From: Rusavskia elegans
Taxonomy: Eukaryota > Ascomycota > Lecanoromycetes > Teloschistales > Teloschistaceae
Assembly: GCA_011316305.1 (NCBI GenBank)
Contig: SAUG01000050.1
Span: forward strand, 554,510 to 618,509
DNA: 64,000 bases
Direction of reading: 5' to 3'
The translations under genes and the position numbers were made by a program. The notes under the pieces were generated by a model. It was not told the DNA's origin. It worked only from the letters and a program-made list of their open reading frames with translations, and searched no databases. Shown here piece by piece: positions 24,606 to 36,247 of the stretch (the stretch's first letter is position 1; each line of letters begins with the position of its first letter).

Positions 24606-26108
24606 ATGCCAGTACCCCCCTCCAGCAGCCACCAAAGACTGCGTCTACCTTGGCTATCCTTCATAACATTGATCGTCTTCTCTATCCCACAGCTTTGTGC
24701 GGGGTTACAGCTTGACATAGATGATCCAGGTTCGCTCACTGCCTTCGAATGGTCTGCGTGCCGTCGCTAATGTCCATCCTACAGATTCCATCAAGGCCGC
24801 CGCCGGCCAAGTTGCGTATGACATGATGAAATACTACGACGGAAATGTGACCGGCCGCATACCGGGGAATCTACCAGATCCATATTACTGGTGGCAGTGC
24901 GGAGCAATGTTCGGATCGCTACTCGACTATTACTTCTACACTGGTGACGGTCAGTACAACGATCTTGTCACCCAAGGCATGCTTCACCAGGTTGGTCCGA
25001 ACAACGATTACATGACACCCAATCAGACCAAGACCACCGGCAACGACGATCAAGGCTTCTGGGCCATGTCCGCCCTGACCGCTGCTGAACAGAGATTTCC
25101 AAATCCGCCCGAAGACCAACCACAGTGGTTGGCCCTCGCCCAAGCTGTGTTCAATACGCAAGCGCTGCGATGGGACACCCAGTTCTGTGGTGGCGGATTG
25201 AGGTGGCAGGTTTTCACCTTCAACACCGGCTATGATTACAAGAACACCATCTCGAACGGGGTTTTCTTCAATATCGCCGCCCGGCTTGCCAAGTATACGG
25301 GGAATCAGACCTACGCAGACTGGGCGGAGAGGGTATGGGATTGGAGCAATGATGTGGGATTCATCCAGGATTATCACTTCTTTGACGGGGCACACACTAC
25401 TCTCAACTGCAACGACACCAACAGGGTACAGTGGACCTATAACGCCGGGGTGTATATGCTGGGGGCAGCGAACATGTACAACTTCGTAGGCACTTCCCTT
25501 CATTCCCACAAAACTCGTGCTAACCATAGTCAATCCAGACGGGTGGGTCCGACAAGTGGAGAGAACGAGTCGACAACATCTTCAATCAGACAAGCATGTT
25601 TTACACGCCCAACCCCCCCAACGTGATGCAGGAACAAGCGTGTGAGCCGTACGGGACGTGCAACACGGACAACTTTTCGTTCAAGGCGTACCTGGCCCGT
25701 TGGATGGCTGCTACTACCAAAGTGGCGCCGTACATGTATGATAGGGTGATGGAGAAAATCCGGGCATCGGCGGCGGCAGCAGCACTTCAATGCTCTGGGG
25801 GTGCAAGCGGCACGCTCTGCGGAATCAAGTGGTCTGACGGGGCCAAATACGACGGAACGACTGGAGTCGGGCAGCAGATGAGTGCGCTCGAGGTGATGCA
25901 ATCCCTGTTGATTTCGCGGGTGGCTGCTCCGGTCACACAAGACACAGGTGGCATCAGCAAAGGGGACCCGTCTGCTGGTAGCGCTGGTACATTTGATCCA
26001 ACACTCCCCCAAGCCACTATCGAGCGGAAAGATCGGGTTGGGGCAGGCATACTGACGACACTCGTGCTAGTGAGTGGTATTGGCAGTGCGTGGTGGATGA
26101 TTTCATGA
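24606..26108 (+). CDS. DFG5: GPI-anchored GH76 family protein (DFG5/DCW1-like)
   Basis: Predicted endo-alpha-1,6-mannanase/transglycosidase that transfers GPI-anchored proteins to the cell-wall glucan. Exons are 24606-24729, 24785-25485 and 25539-26108, giving 464 aa, typical for the family. A signal peptide (residues about 1-36, core [15 protein letters not shown]) leads into [22 protein letters not shown]76 features follow: [17 protein letters not shown], the catalytic Asp pair D129-D130 in GNDDQGFW, and GGLRWQ. The C-terminus is hydrophobic ([19 protein letters not shown]) after a Gly/Ser-rich spacer, as expected for a GPI attachment signal. Several N-glycosylation sites are present. Dfg5 and Dcw1 cannot be told apart here. 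Confidence 0.9.
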
Positions 26109-27035
26109 TTCATTGGCGTTCGAGCATGGCAAGGTTCACCGATATAGAGTCGGGACGGTCCCCAAGGACTGGATGGTTGCTGCCATTGCAGGAGTTGTTT
26201 CAAGCATTCAAAGGGCGTCAGGTGTGCTAGATAAGAAACCTAATGTCATACTACAGCCGGCCAGTGCATGGACCCAACCAGACGTAATGAAGTAATGTCA
26301 CAATCCTAGAGTACACGAGGTGTTTGACTTCAAGCATTCTGCAAGCGCCCCAACTTCACTCGGGCGCCAAGTGGACCAATCGGGTTACACAACATAACCG
26401 AGGGACGGACGGAAAGACGCATTAACCTGACAGCTCGCCATACCGTCTTTCTGATGTTGTCAATGAGGCAGCTACGCTGCGGCTCTGACTGTTCTTAGCC
26501 ATGAACAAATTGTCCGAGAAGAGACTCTAGGGATCGAAAAGGCATTGTTTAGATCCTGGTGTGCCTAAGTTACTTCTTGGTAAGGGTCCGTTGCAGTGGA
26601 TGTTTCAGGATGGCTTGATCGTGTAGTGACACGGCTGCATATGGCGAAGAAAAACATGCAGAAGGATCGGATAGCGACTATACTCAGCTCGCCATTGGGC
26701 CACACCACTTGAGGTCAAAGTTGTGGCAGGTGTATCTATCCGCCGAGTACGAAGGTCCATTGCAGATCTGATTTGCCAGCCTCTGAACTCCGTTGCGCCC
26801 CCAATGCTGTGCATTGCAAAGCGTTTCGATCTCCCCCGGTTATCTCGGTTGTTTGCAGCCGTGTCTGTCGAGCAGTGAGTACCCTTGAGGATGGGACTTT
26901 CTGTAGGTACTCTCTTCATCGTGTCTTCGTCTGCTCACTTTGCATGATCCCTTGGTCTGTGTCCTCTGCACTGGCATATGTCGTCGTCGTTTGTCCATCG
27001 GGTACTGTCGTAGAGTATTCTCTCTTTCATCTTAT
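26109..27035. other. Intergenic region upstream of the HET-TM gene
   Basis: No gene or repeat is supported. The right part is presumably promoter and 5' UTR of the gene starting at 27036; the open frame runs in from 26940 without an earlier in-frame ATG. Confidence 0.5.
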
Positions 27036-30000
27036 ATGAATCATTTGCCTTGGCCACGCAATGATGAAATACCTCCACTCGAGATCCCATACGTATGTCA
27101 TGATGTACCCGACTTTGACGGCCTAGACTTCCTTGAGTATCCTTTCAGATGTGGCTGGTCGACGCCCGAGGATAAATTTCGATGGATACACGCGCCCCCG
27201 AGTGTGACGGGCAAACGCGCCCAGAATTGGCTGTTCTTCGGATTACTGCAAGTCTTTCTTGGTCGCTGGTTCGACAAGGATGATTTCATAGCCCAATCTC
27301 ATCAGTTTGAGAATGGGAGACTGGATACTACGCTACTGCCGCTTCGTTGTTCGGACCTGGTACGCTCGGTTCATCACGATGGTCGGGCGGGCAATGGAGC
27401 ACTCTCCCACCATGCCTTGAAGGCACGCTGGAATAGTGCTTACATGGAGGCAAAACTACATCTTGAGGTTCTCGACATGCATATGAACATGGAGACCGAC
27501 GAGAGGCTCAGACTCGTCACGGCACCAATGCCTATTCTCCTCCAATCACTGGGGCGTGTCGCAAACGAAGTTTTCTGGCGCCAGGATGGGGATCCTCCAC
27601 CAATGTGTGAGGCTAAACCACCATCGGGCATGCTGGCGCTCTGGCAGATGCTAGACTTGCAATGGTGCGAAGCTCAAGTAAAAAGTCTATATGTCCTTTA
27701 TTCTCCTTTTCTCAACCACTACCTGTCTGGATTACCACGACGGCATCTCAACAGCCACGACAAGGGGTGCTCGTGGGAAAGCTGCGTCGCAAATAACGTC
27801 AATGAAGAATCATATGAGACACAGCACACCCGGGAGAGCTGTTGTTGTCAATTCATTGGACCGGACCCTCGTCAGATCGCAGAGCTCATCTACGAAAACC
27901 GTATTCCTCTAGTCAAACTTCGCATGGATACTGGCCAACCAAAGCTTGACATTGTTGCCGCCGAATCCAACACTAAATACGCTTCCTTATCGCACGTGTG
28001 GGCTGGAGGCCTGGGCAACTTCAAGGAAAATAAGTTGCCGACCTGTCAGCTTTCCAAGTTGTATGAACAGCTCAGTGAGCTAGACAGGTTTCGCCCACCC
28101 AAACCCAAGCTACCCCTCTACAAAGTCCCTCAATGGGCTAAGAAGTACCTGCAGTATTATAGCCAGGTCGAAAGTGCTGTCGCTAAGATCACTGTCATGA
28201 TACAATTGGCTAGACGAAGGTGCCGTTCCCTCGCTGGACTGGGAGAGCCAGAAGCTGTGTGCTTTTGGATGGACACTCTGTGTATACCCGTTCATCCGGA
28301 CGATAAACCCCTCCGCTTGAAGGCCATCAACAACATGAACCTCACATATGCTGCCGCCGAGCGTTGCCTAGTCCTCGACCCAGAACTCCAACAGATCTCG
28401 ATGAAGGAACTAACCCTCGCCCAGCTGAACGCTCACGTCCTTTGCTGCACCTGGCTTACTCGATCATGGACTTTTCAAGAAGCAAGGCTTTCACGTGCTT
28501 GGTACGCTCAATTCGCAGACGGTCTCTATGACCCCAACTCCCAGGCAAATGCACCCCTCCACTACCATCTGTCCAGCGAGTGGAATATCTACAAGTCTGA
28601 CGCACACAATCTGGACAGCGAGATGATCTGCTGGTACAACAACATGCCCGCCATGCGGCAGACAGATTTACTTGACAGCCAGACTAGCCGCTTGCTCTAT
28701 GACGATCTATCCAACTTCATCATGGTATGGAACCATCTTGTCTCGCGATCCACCTCGAAAAAGGAAGACGTGAACAGCATCTTAGCGAATACGCTCGACC
28801 TGAGCGCCGGCCAGATCCTCGCCTTGCCTTCGCAGCAGCGGATGAAAGCCGTCTTCAAAGCACAAAAGAGATTACCAGCCGGACTATTGTTCAACAACGC
28901 CAACAAAATTGACGACCCGAGTTGCCGATGGGTACCCTGGTATCCGGAAAAAACCATTCTTAGCTATGACTACGGCGTCTTGACGCCCACTCAAGACGGC
29001 TTCCTCCTCGGGAGCGTAGAAAAAGAAGGGTATCCCGTCGGCTTCTTGGTCTCCCCTTCGGTACCACGACATCAAAAGATTCGCCTCGTCGATCCCTCGG
29101 ACTCGTCAAACGTGATGTGGATTGAATCCAATCAAGAGCCCAAAGGCCCTGGTACCAACTGGAAAGCCCCAAGCGACCTACCAACAATAGCGGTGATGTA
29201 TCTGATTAGCAATCTTCAGGGATCGCTACAGCAGCAATCGGTTGCGCGCCGGCGCACCGGCGCACGGTTTGCTGTTCGCAGACGTGAGGGAAGGACATGG
29301 CATTTGGTGTATGAGTACTCGTTTTTCTATTCGCACACGAAACGATGGGACCATGACGAAGGCGAAGAGACCTACCACACAATTCATGTGAAGGAGAGAA
29401 CAGATGAGGATGCCGAATTTCACATCGACAGCGGTAAGTCTTGGCCATCGTCTCCCCCCCTCCCTTCCTTCCCCTCTTTGTCCCTCTACAAGCTGCAGGA
29501 AGGACATACATCTGCCATCAATCCATCCCCCTCATAAGCTTCCATCACGACTAACACCCTCCATCTCCCCATCCAGACCTCTCAACCTGGCCCCTCCTAA
29601 CCTACCACCGCGACACCACCTCCTCCCTCACCTCCCACGGTCTGTACTTCTATACTATCTTCGGCTTGTCCTACCCTTTCCTCGTGTGGATATTATTCTA
29701 CTACCTCTCACTCTTACTCACCCATCCTCCGCACCTCCTCCTGCCCACCACAGCCCTGATCGTGCGCGTCATAATCGCGTGCTTTGAGATCTGGCATCTG
29801 CGTGACGAGATCAGCGAGCATGCGTATAAAAGCTGGGTCAAGACGTTCGATGAAACGGGTTCCTTTAGAAAGCATGAAGGCATGGATGAGAAGAAAGAGG
29901 ATTGGAAGATCCATCTGGCGTTGGGAGCCGGTACAGGAATTGTAGCCATCGGGGCTCTGGTGCCAGGGATGGGCTATTTATTTTGGATTGCGATGGCGGT

Positions 30001-30103
30001 GGTGGTGGAGCCGGTAGGGCTGTGGGTGGTGAGGAGGGTTTGGAGGAGGAAGGGGTTCAGGCGGTTGGTTAAGGGGTGGTTGAAAGGGAGGGGGTGGTGG
30101 TGA
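27036..30103 (+). CDS. Large HET-domain protein with C-terminal membrane segments
   Basis: Predicted heterokaryon-incompatibility-type protein. Exons are 27036-29433 and 29577-30103, giving 974 aa. The N-terminal 310 residues have no recognised domain but hold a Cys cluster (CSWESC, ESCCCQF). The HET domain spans about residues 313-480, with the three hallmark blocks YASLSHVWAGG, CFWMDTLCIPV and LTRSWTFQEARLS. A middle region of unknown function follows. The short second exon encodes hydrophobic helices (YFYTIFGLSYPFLVWILFYY, and GMGYLFWIAMAVVVEPVGLW) and a basic tail. HET proteins are usually soluble, so the membrane tail is unusual. The intron (GTAAGT, phase 1) separates the soluble and membrane parts. 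The gene is convergent with an NLR gene at 31.3 kb. Confidence 0.85.
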
Positions 30104-30189
30104 GGTGTTCGGTGCACTATATCTTCTTTCTGGAAAATCTTCTAGTCTTGAGATAGCATATGGGGGGCAGAATAGTTGTATGAGTGTCG

Positions 30190-30416
30190 ACTCCTTCTTA
30201 TGACCCTTTGCAACGCGATACCCTTTGCAACACGCTAAAATTGGCTTTGGGCACCCGGGCAACCAGATAGGCGGTGGAGATAAGGTTAGGGCTGATCAGA
30301 GCCCCCGTGGTTCCTTAGCAGGCGCCTTCTAGGCATCGGACCCGCCTATAACCCACCTAATTACTTACTAGCGTGTTGCAAAGGGTATCGCGTTGTAAAG
30401 GGTCATAGGAGGGAGT
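30190..30416. mobile_element. 227-bp MITE-like element with 48-bp terminal inverted repeats
   Basis: The left arm (30190-30237) and right arm (30369-30416) are inverted copies matching at 45 of 48 positions. All three differences are transitions. Each arm begins ACTCCYTCYTATGACCC from the outside and carries two 17-bp subrepeats of the form CCCTTTGCAACRCGMTA. The core of about 130 bp has no coding capacity. Size, long TIRs and lack of an ORF fit a non-autonomous DNA transposon; the CTCCYTC terminus recalls Tc1/mariner-type MITEs (inference). A TA follows the right end, but no matching TA is visible on the left, so the target-site duplication is unresolved. Confidence 0.8.
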
Positions 30417-31321
30417 ATCCGTCGTTTCATATTACTTGTAACAATCTGGCATGTCTGGTAGATCAATCTTCGTTATCATCGAAGCGACTCCCAGCCCTAA
30501 AACACAATCTCAGATCAACAGCCCGAAAATGCAAACCACATTTCGCATACCCGAAGAATAGCCGCTCCTGCCGACGCTAGTCATTTTCGAGCATCCATCT
30601 CTCCAAACTCCAGTCTCCAGGAACTTACAACTCACGAAAGAATTGACAATGAGTGAAAAAGGGGAGGGCCCACCAGGGAGGGAGTTTGTGCTTCGAAATC
30701 TCACTGCTCATTCACATTCACTATAGCCATCCCGCTCCAACAAAACAAAACATCCACATACCCCCTTCAATACACCAAACTCTGCTGAAAAAGGAGAGCT
30801 CAAATCCTTGTATATCGAAGCCTCGCCCGCATCTACATACCCCTTTCAATACAACAGATTGTGCTAGAAGAGGAGAGCACGTAAAGTGTCCGAAAAATGC
30901 CCAAGCTTCGCCGACGCTAAGCCTCCGAGGGCTCCAATCTGCACGTTCGGGAGCTTATGGCGGGCGGTTTTCTTAAAGATTGAAGCCGAAGCGGACGCAG
31001 AAGTGGAAATGAATATGGATACATCAGTCCCCCCGAGTATGACACACGAATGCTAACCGTACAATAAGCACCCATTCTTTGACTGTCTAAATGCGAATAG
31101 TGGCCTGGTCAGATCCCAAACGACTTAAGAAATATGGGATGGTACGAATCTGGGTTCGATTCCCGAAGATTCTGGCTTCATGAGTACAAGTTGCACGTCC
31201 TCATCATTGTAATTTAGCCCTTGAATAGCTTAGATTGAATGCCAATAACGACGTGCTGCTAGAACGCAGAGAGCCGGCAATAGGGTATTGACATGGGCGA
31301 ATCCTGCCCACCCACAAGAGA
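30417..31321. other. Intergenic region between the MITE and NLR copy 2
   Basis: No gene is supported. It includes a tRNA-like segment (31099-31172) described separately. Confidence 0.45.
31099..31172 (+). pseudogene. tRNA-Leu-like relic or tRNA-derived element
   Basis: The segment has a perfect internal B-box (GGTTCGATTCC at 31153-31163), an A-box-like TGGCCTGGTCAG about 50 bp upstream, and ACTTAAGA between them, as in tRNA-Leu(UAA) anticodon loops. A 6-bp stem ATCCCA/TGGGAT (31113-31118 with 31135-31140) is intact. A GAATCT-GGG/CCC-AGATTC hairpin surrounds the T-loop (31146-31172). The normal acceptor and anticodon stems do not form, so it does not look like a functional tRNA. Confidence 0.35.
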
Positions 31322-34300
31322 TCAAGTGGCGATCGTTCCATCCATCCTGTGACGGCTTTTCCATTTCCTGATCGCATCCATTATGCTTCCTTTTCGATCA
31401 GGATTACGAACAGCCTGCGAGCATCTGGGGAATTCTGTGCCGAGATCAAGTTGCCCTTTTTTGAGAGACTGTGTCTCGGCATCAAGCTGTTTTGGGTCAG
31501 CACGGGGAAACAGCATGCGAAACTCCATTTCAAGTCTCGACATGAGCTTATCTTTGCCGTTGCGTGCTTCCTCCAACTGGATTTTACACATTCTGTCGAC
31601 GTGTGGACTGGCTCCTGCTGCCAAGAGCTGACGTGCTACGGCTCCATGGCCTTCGTACAGAGCTGCTTGTAGGGCGTTTCCCCAAGTACCACCACGAGCA
31701 TGCACGTCCGCTCCAGCGTCGAGCAAGAACTGTACTATCAGGCGATGCCCATGCATAGCGGCGGTCTGTAAAGGGCTAGCGTCGGTTCCTTCTTGTGCGT
31801 TGACATCGATACCATAGTCAATGAGAAATCGCACCAAATCCTTGTCGCCGATGTCGCAAGCAGCATGCAGTGCTTTTCGACAGCTTCTCAGGTTGTCAAT
31901 TTGGTTTGCTCCCGCTTGCAACAAATGCTTGATAATTGAGATCTTGGAAAGTGCTGATGGCTTACGCCATGATACTTGCTCGATCAGATCCCGGTCTCCC
32001 ATAGCAACTTTTGCGCCCTTCTCGACCAGGAGCTGTACAAGTGAAGCGTTTCCAGTATATGTAGCAAGGCTCAGCGGTGTTTCGGAGTCCCCCGATATGG
32101 CATTGACATGCGCTCCAGAGTCAAGCAGTATTTCCGCAACCGACTTTTTGCTATGTGCACAGGCCTCATGTAATGCAGTCTTATCGCGCTCGTCAAGAGC
32201 ATCGACGTTGGCACCTGACTCAATCAGTGTTTTGACTATCTGGTCACAATCCCCAGATGCTGCGCAGTGCAATGCACTATCTGTTGGCAGCAGGCTGTTT
32301 GCAATCGCGCCGTGAGATATCAAGAGCCTAACAATACGTAGGTCTCCAAATAATGAGGCCATGACTAGAGGTGTTGTTGACCAGCGAGTCTCTCTTCCAA
32401 TATTGACGTCCACTCCTTTTGAAAGTAAAAGCTGAACAGTGGAAAAATGTCCCTGTCTGCAAGCGTCACTCAAAGCACTTCCAGGGTTTGCAGTTCTATC
32501 AGTCACACAGGGTATCACGTTGATGTCGGCTCCATGACATAGCAAGATGTTGACAATATCGTCGCAGCCATTTCCCGCTGCCCAGCACAACGCCCGTCTG
32601 CCATAATCACAGGCGGGCGCATTAGGGTCGGCTCCATGTTCGAGCAAAATCTCAGCTATCCTTAGGTCTCTCTTCTCGGCAGCTATCTGTAAAGCAGTCT
32701 TGCGCCGCAAGTCACGAGAATTTGGGTCAGCGCCATGCTTGAGTAGATGCTGGACCAAGCGCGAGAGGCCGTGCTCAATTGCGAATGGTAAGCGTAAGGT
32801 ATCGATGTCTTCTTTGGCTTTGGTGTACTCAGGAGAGTGAGGTCTGAAGGTATTCTCGATCCAAATGTCTAACCAAATCCTAAAAGCATCAGGTTGAAAT
32901 AGCTTGCCAGTGGGAGGACAGAATGCCTCGCCCACTGCCCTGGCAAGTTTTGCATGGTCCGCCCAGTACCTCGCCGCATACACAGCAAGAGGATAAGTGT
33001 CATCCAATACTTTTTTCCCCATGTCCTTGATTGATGGCTTCTGAATGTTATTGATTATGCTTGATAGATAATAGAGACAGGCTATCGCAATATCCGAGTG
33101 ACTGCGAGGATAGTCTACGGCGTATTCGGAGGCGCGACCGACCAGAATCGTGTCAGAGAGGAGATAGTCTTTGACAGAAGAATGAGCCAATTTAACAAAG
33201 CGTGATCCTTCACGCTGTCCGGGTGAGATAGTGATAAGGCTAGAGCATACCCTCAGAATGTCGTCCGGGTCAGGCATCCGCCAGTCAGGATCGAAATGGG
33301 GTTCGGTTCGAATGTCGATCGCAAGTATATCGACGAATTCTTCGATCGTCAGTGGCTGCGCAGAAAGAGCCAACCACTGGAATGCTCTAGTAGCCGGCTC
33401 CTTGAATTTGTCTTTGATATTGAACAACATCAGTTCATATGTCTCGCCGATGGTAGAAGGTAGAGAGTTCAGTGCCTTCTCCAGCATCGGCAGATTGACA
33501 CAGTCTTGTAATACATCGAGCTGGCAGTCGACCCAACGAAACCTAGATTCAACATCCGAGTCAGCAATAATACAAACAAGGGATGACTGCCTGTCCATAC
33601 ATTCCATCCCCTTTATCAAGCAGACGCTTCCTAATGCTTTCCTGAACATCAGGTCTATTGCGCCACCTGCTTAGATTCCGATCCATCGACAGCCTGTTTC
33701 GAACGTGTTTGCTGATGTCATCATTGATGAATGAGGGCGCGAGCTCGATTAGCTTTTCGGGACCAGCCAGCAGTTCTATAACCTCATTAATATCCGCTTC
33801 GCGTCGGCTCGTCACCAGAAGGTGGAGATTGTCAAGTTGCCAGTCATTAATCGTCTGGATCAAGTCCAATAGCTTTGACCGTCTTTTGCACTCATCCAAC
33901 GCGTCAAGCAGAACATAAGTTGTAGCAGAGTTTTGGAAAATGGTTTTCAAGGTCGTAGATAGCGCATCGTTGGTGGGTTGTCTGCGTCCTCTGTCGCAAG
34001 AATGGTACAACTCTCTGAGTTTTGGCATTCCAGCTTTGGCTGTTCTGGATAGTTGTGACAGCATCGCTCGGAGAAGTGCAGTGCTATCAAAGGTACTGTT
34101 GGATTCGAAGTAGAAGTAGGCTAGAGCGTGGCCAACATGCGCTTGATAATGTTCACCCAAGTCTTCAACTATCGTGGAGCTGAGCACGGTCTTGCCACAG
34201 CCAGTTATCCCATGCAGCCAAAGCAGAGAATTTGGTTCTTTTTTCCATTTTCCGTACTCGTAATGCTCGATGAACCAATCACCGGTTTTGGACAGCCGTT

Positions 34301-35133
34301 TCTTGCGGGCTTCTTCGTAGCTTGGGAAAGGATCCGGTGCTGACAGCCATCGATAGATCCCGTCGTGGATACTTTCCTGTGTGATATCTGCTATATGTTC
34401 GCTCATCACCATGACCTCTTCATGAGTGTTGAGACTTAGATTCCTGGAGAACATTTCAGCGAAATGGGCGAGTGTGCGGTTTAAAGGAAGATACGAAGGA
34501 CGAGATGCATATAATCAGTGGAGGTAGAATAGTTCTCTCCCTGCCGCAAAGCTTTAAAGACATACCGCGATCATGGTCAAATGGCAGGATGTTGTAGGTT
34601 CCAAAATGACCTTGTCTTAGGCTCAATTGGTAGCGAGACTTTGAGCAGGGAACAATGATTTCCTGGTGGCGACGAAAATTTGCAACTCACAGGTTATCAA
34701 TGTCGAGGCCGTCTGTCAGCGTCTGCCTCATCCTTCCAAGTCGCTCAAGCGAGCTAGTCGTCTCTTGCTGGGAGAACGGCCATTTCCATGCTTGCGTAGC
34801 CGCACGTCTTTTGGATCCCTTCGGACCCCATCCTGTTTTCTCCAGTCTGGCTATGAGTTTCTCTAATTCTTCGGATGATCGTGCCAGAGGCGACGACTTC
34901 ACCTCGAGATCACCAAGCCATCGTAGCGTTGACGTCTGAGCTGCATCCGGGGTTTCCCTCAGTCTTTTCGAAAGTCTCTCGTAGCTTTCAAGCACAGATT
35001 GTAGGTTGTGTAGCTCCTCGACAAGCCTCGCCGACTCTTTGGGTCCATTCTTCACAGCCTGCAAATAATTCGTCGCCTTTTTGGTCGCTTCGATCAGTGT
35101 TATTACACCTACACTGACGCTGAAGGGATCCAT
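31322..35133 (-). CDS. NLR-like STAND protein: HeLo-like N-domain, NACHT, ankyrin repeats (copy 2)
   Basis: Paralogue of the protein at 14091-17682 with the same three-exon layout: 35133-34691, 34443-33601 and 33542-31322 in coding order, giving 1168 aa. Exon 1 (residues 1-147) is the fungal STAND N-terminal domain (MDPFSVSVGVITLIEATKKA). Exon 2 (148-428) is NACHT, with P-loop GITGCGKT at 226-233, YVLLDALDEC and LLVTSRRE. Exon 3 has the winged-helix/arm region, then about eleven ankyrin repeats from about residue 710 (e.g. TALQIAAEKRDLRIAEILLEHGADP) to about 1080, and a basic C-terminal tail. Both introns are phase 2; the first is long (247 bp). It probably forms signalling oligomers on ligand binding to the ankyrin array (family knowledge). 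No disruption is seen. Confidence 0.9.
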
Positions 35134-36247
35134 AGACAGAGTCGACTGTCAGCAGGTGGGGATCTGAGTCTTGATACAGAGTTGGCGCGAGTGAGAAGTA
35201 GAGAACGAAGTGGAAGCAGGTTCACTGGAATCTGCCCCGAAACGCCAGCTTTGTAGTCGACCTGCATGATATTCAGCCTTGTTGGCTGGCAAAGCGCTTC
35301 CATCATGTTCGTCCAGACAAGGCATGAGCCAACGAAAGCGCTTAGTTGCACTGCCCTCAGTTAAATGAGTGGTCGTCGGCACATATGGACTATGGGCTGT
35401 GGAGGCCTTCTCCATCAACAATGTGGCCCCGTACCATCCGTGACTCATTGACTGGCTCAGATCCTCGAAGTGCATGTCGATAGACCATTACACTGCATCA
35501 AAATCGGATGTCGACATCTGCTGTGATCTCCGAAATGAGGGGCCAGTTGGAGCAACTTGGTCGCTGTGCTCGAATCGCCATACACCACAAAAGCTGCGAC
35601 GTCATATGCGTTCGTACAGCCCATTGAACGTTGTAATGTAGCATGAGCTGAGGGTTTAGTGCAGCTCATTCGCAACGGGTCTGCAGTACCCTGGTAAGTA
35701 CAAATCCACATTGTTCGTTGGTGGGACGTCTCGATTGCTTCACGGAGAAGGTGATGCCAAGCCATGGTACAAAGTCACGTGGTCACCCCCTGAAGTACCG
35801 AATATGTGAAAGCCTCTGACAGATCAATTACTTTTTCCTACCATTCCAACAGCTGGTGAAAAAGTAAGGAGACTAAATTCGAAACTTAGCCTTATTTGAA
35901 CCGTTCTCGGATCCACCACTGTGACTATATCAAACATAGGGTGCTTCCAGCCGACGAATCCTGCACAACCGTAGTATTCCTCCACTTCCCCGTCGTCGAA
36001 TAGCAACAAGTAGTATTATCGGGCGCATGCAATACCGTGTCCAAATTCGCACTCGGAGGCTCCCATACAAGAGCATCAGTTGAAGGACAGCACGCCGGGG
36101 ATACGTACGTGCGATTACACGTACATCAAGTCACCCCCTCTGGAATCGTGGCATCAGACCTGGTCAAAACCTCCAAAGTAGCATCGCCATTCGTAGTATT
36201 ATCATTCGTCGTATTCTTCAGCAAGCACCGGCCATGAGTGCAAAATT
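35134..36247. other. Intergenic region upstream of NLR copy 2
   Basis: Presumed NLR promoter plus unassigned sequence. Short open frames at 35.8-36.2 kb on both strands show no recognisable domain and no convincing splice model. Confidence 0.4.
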
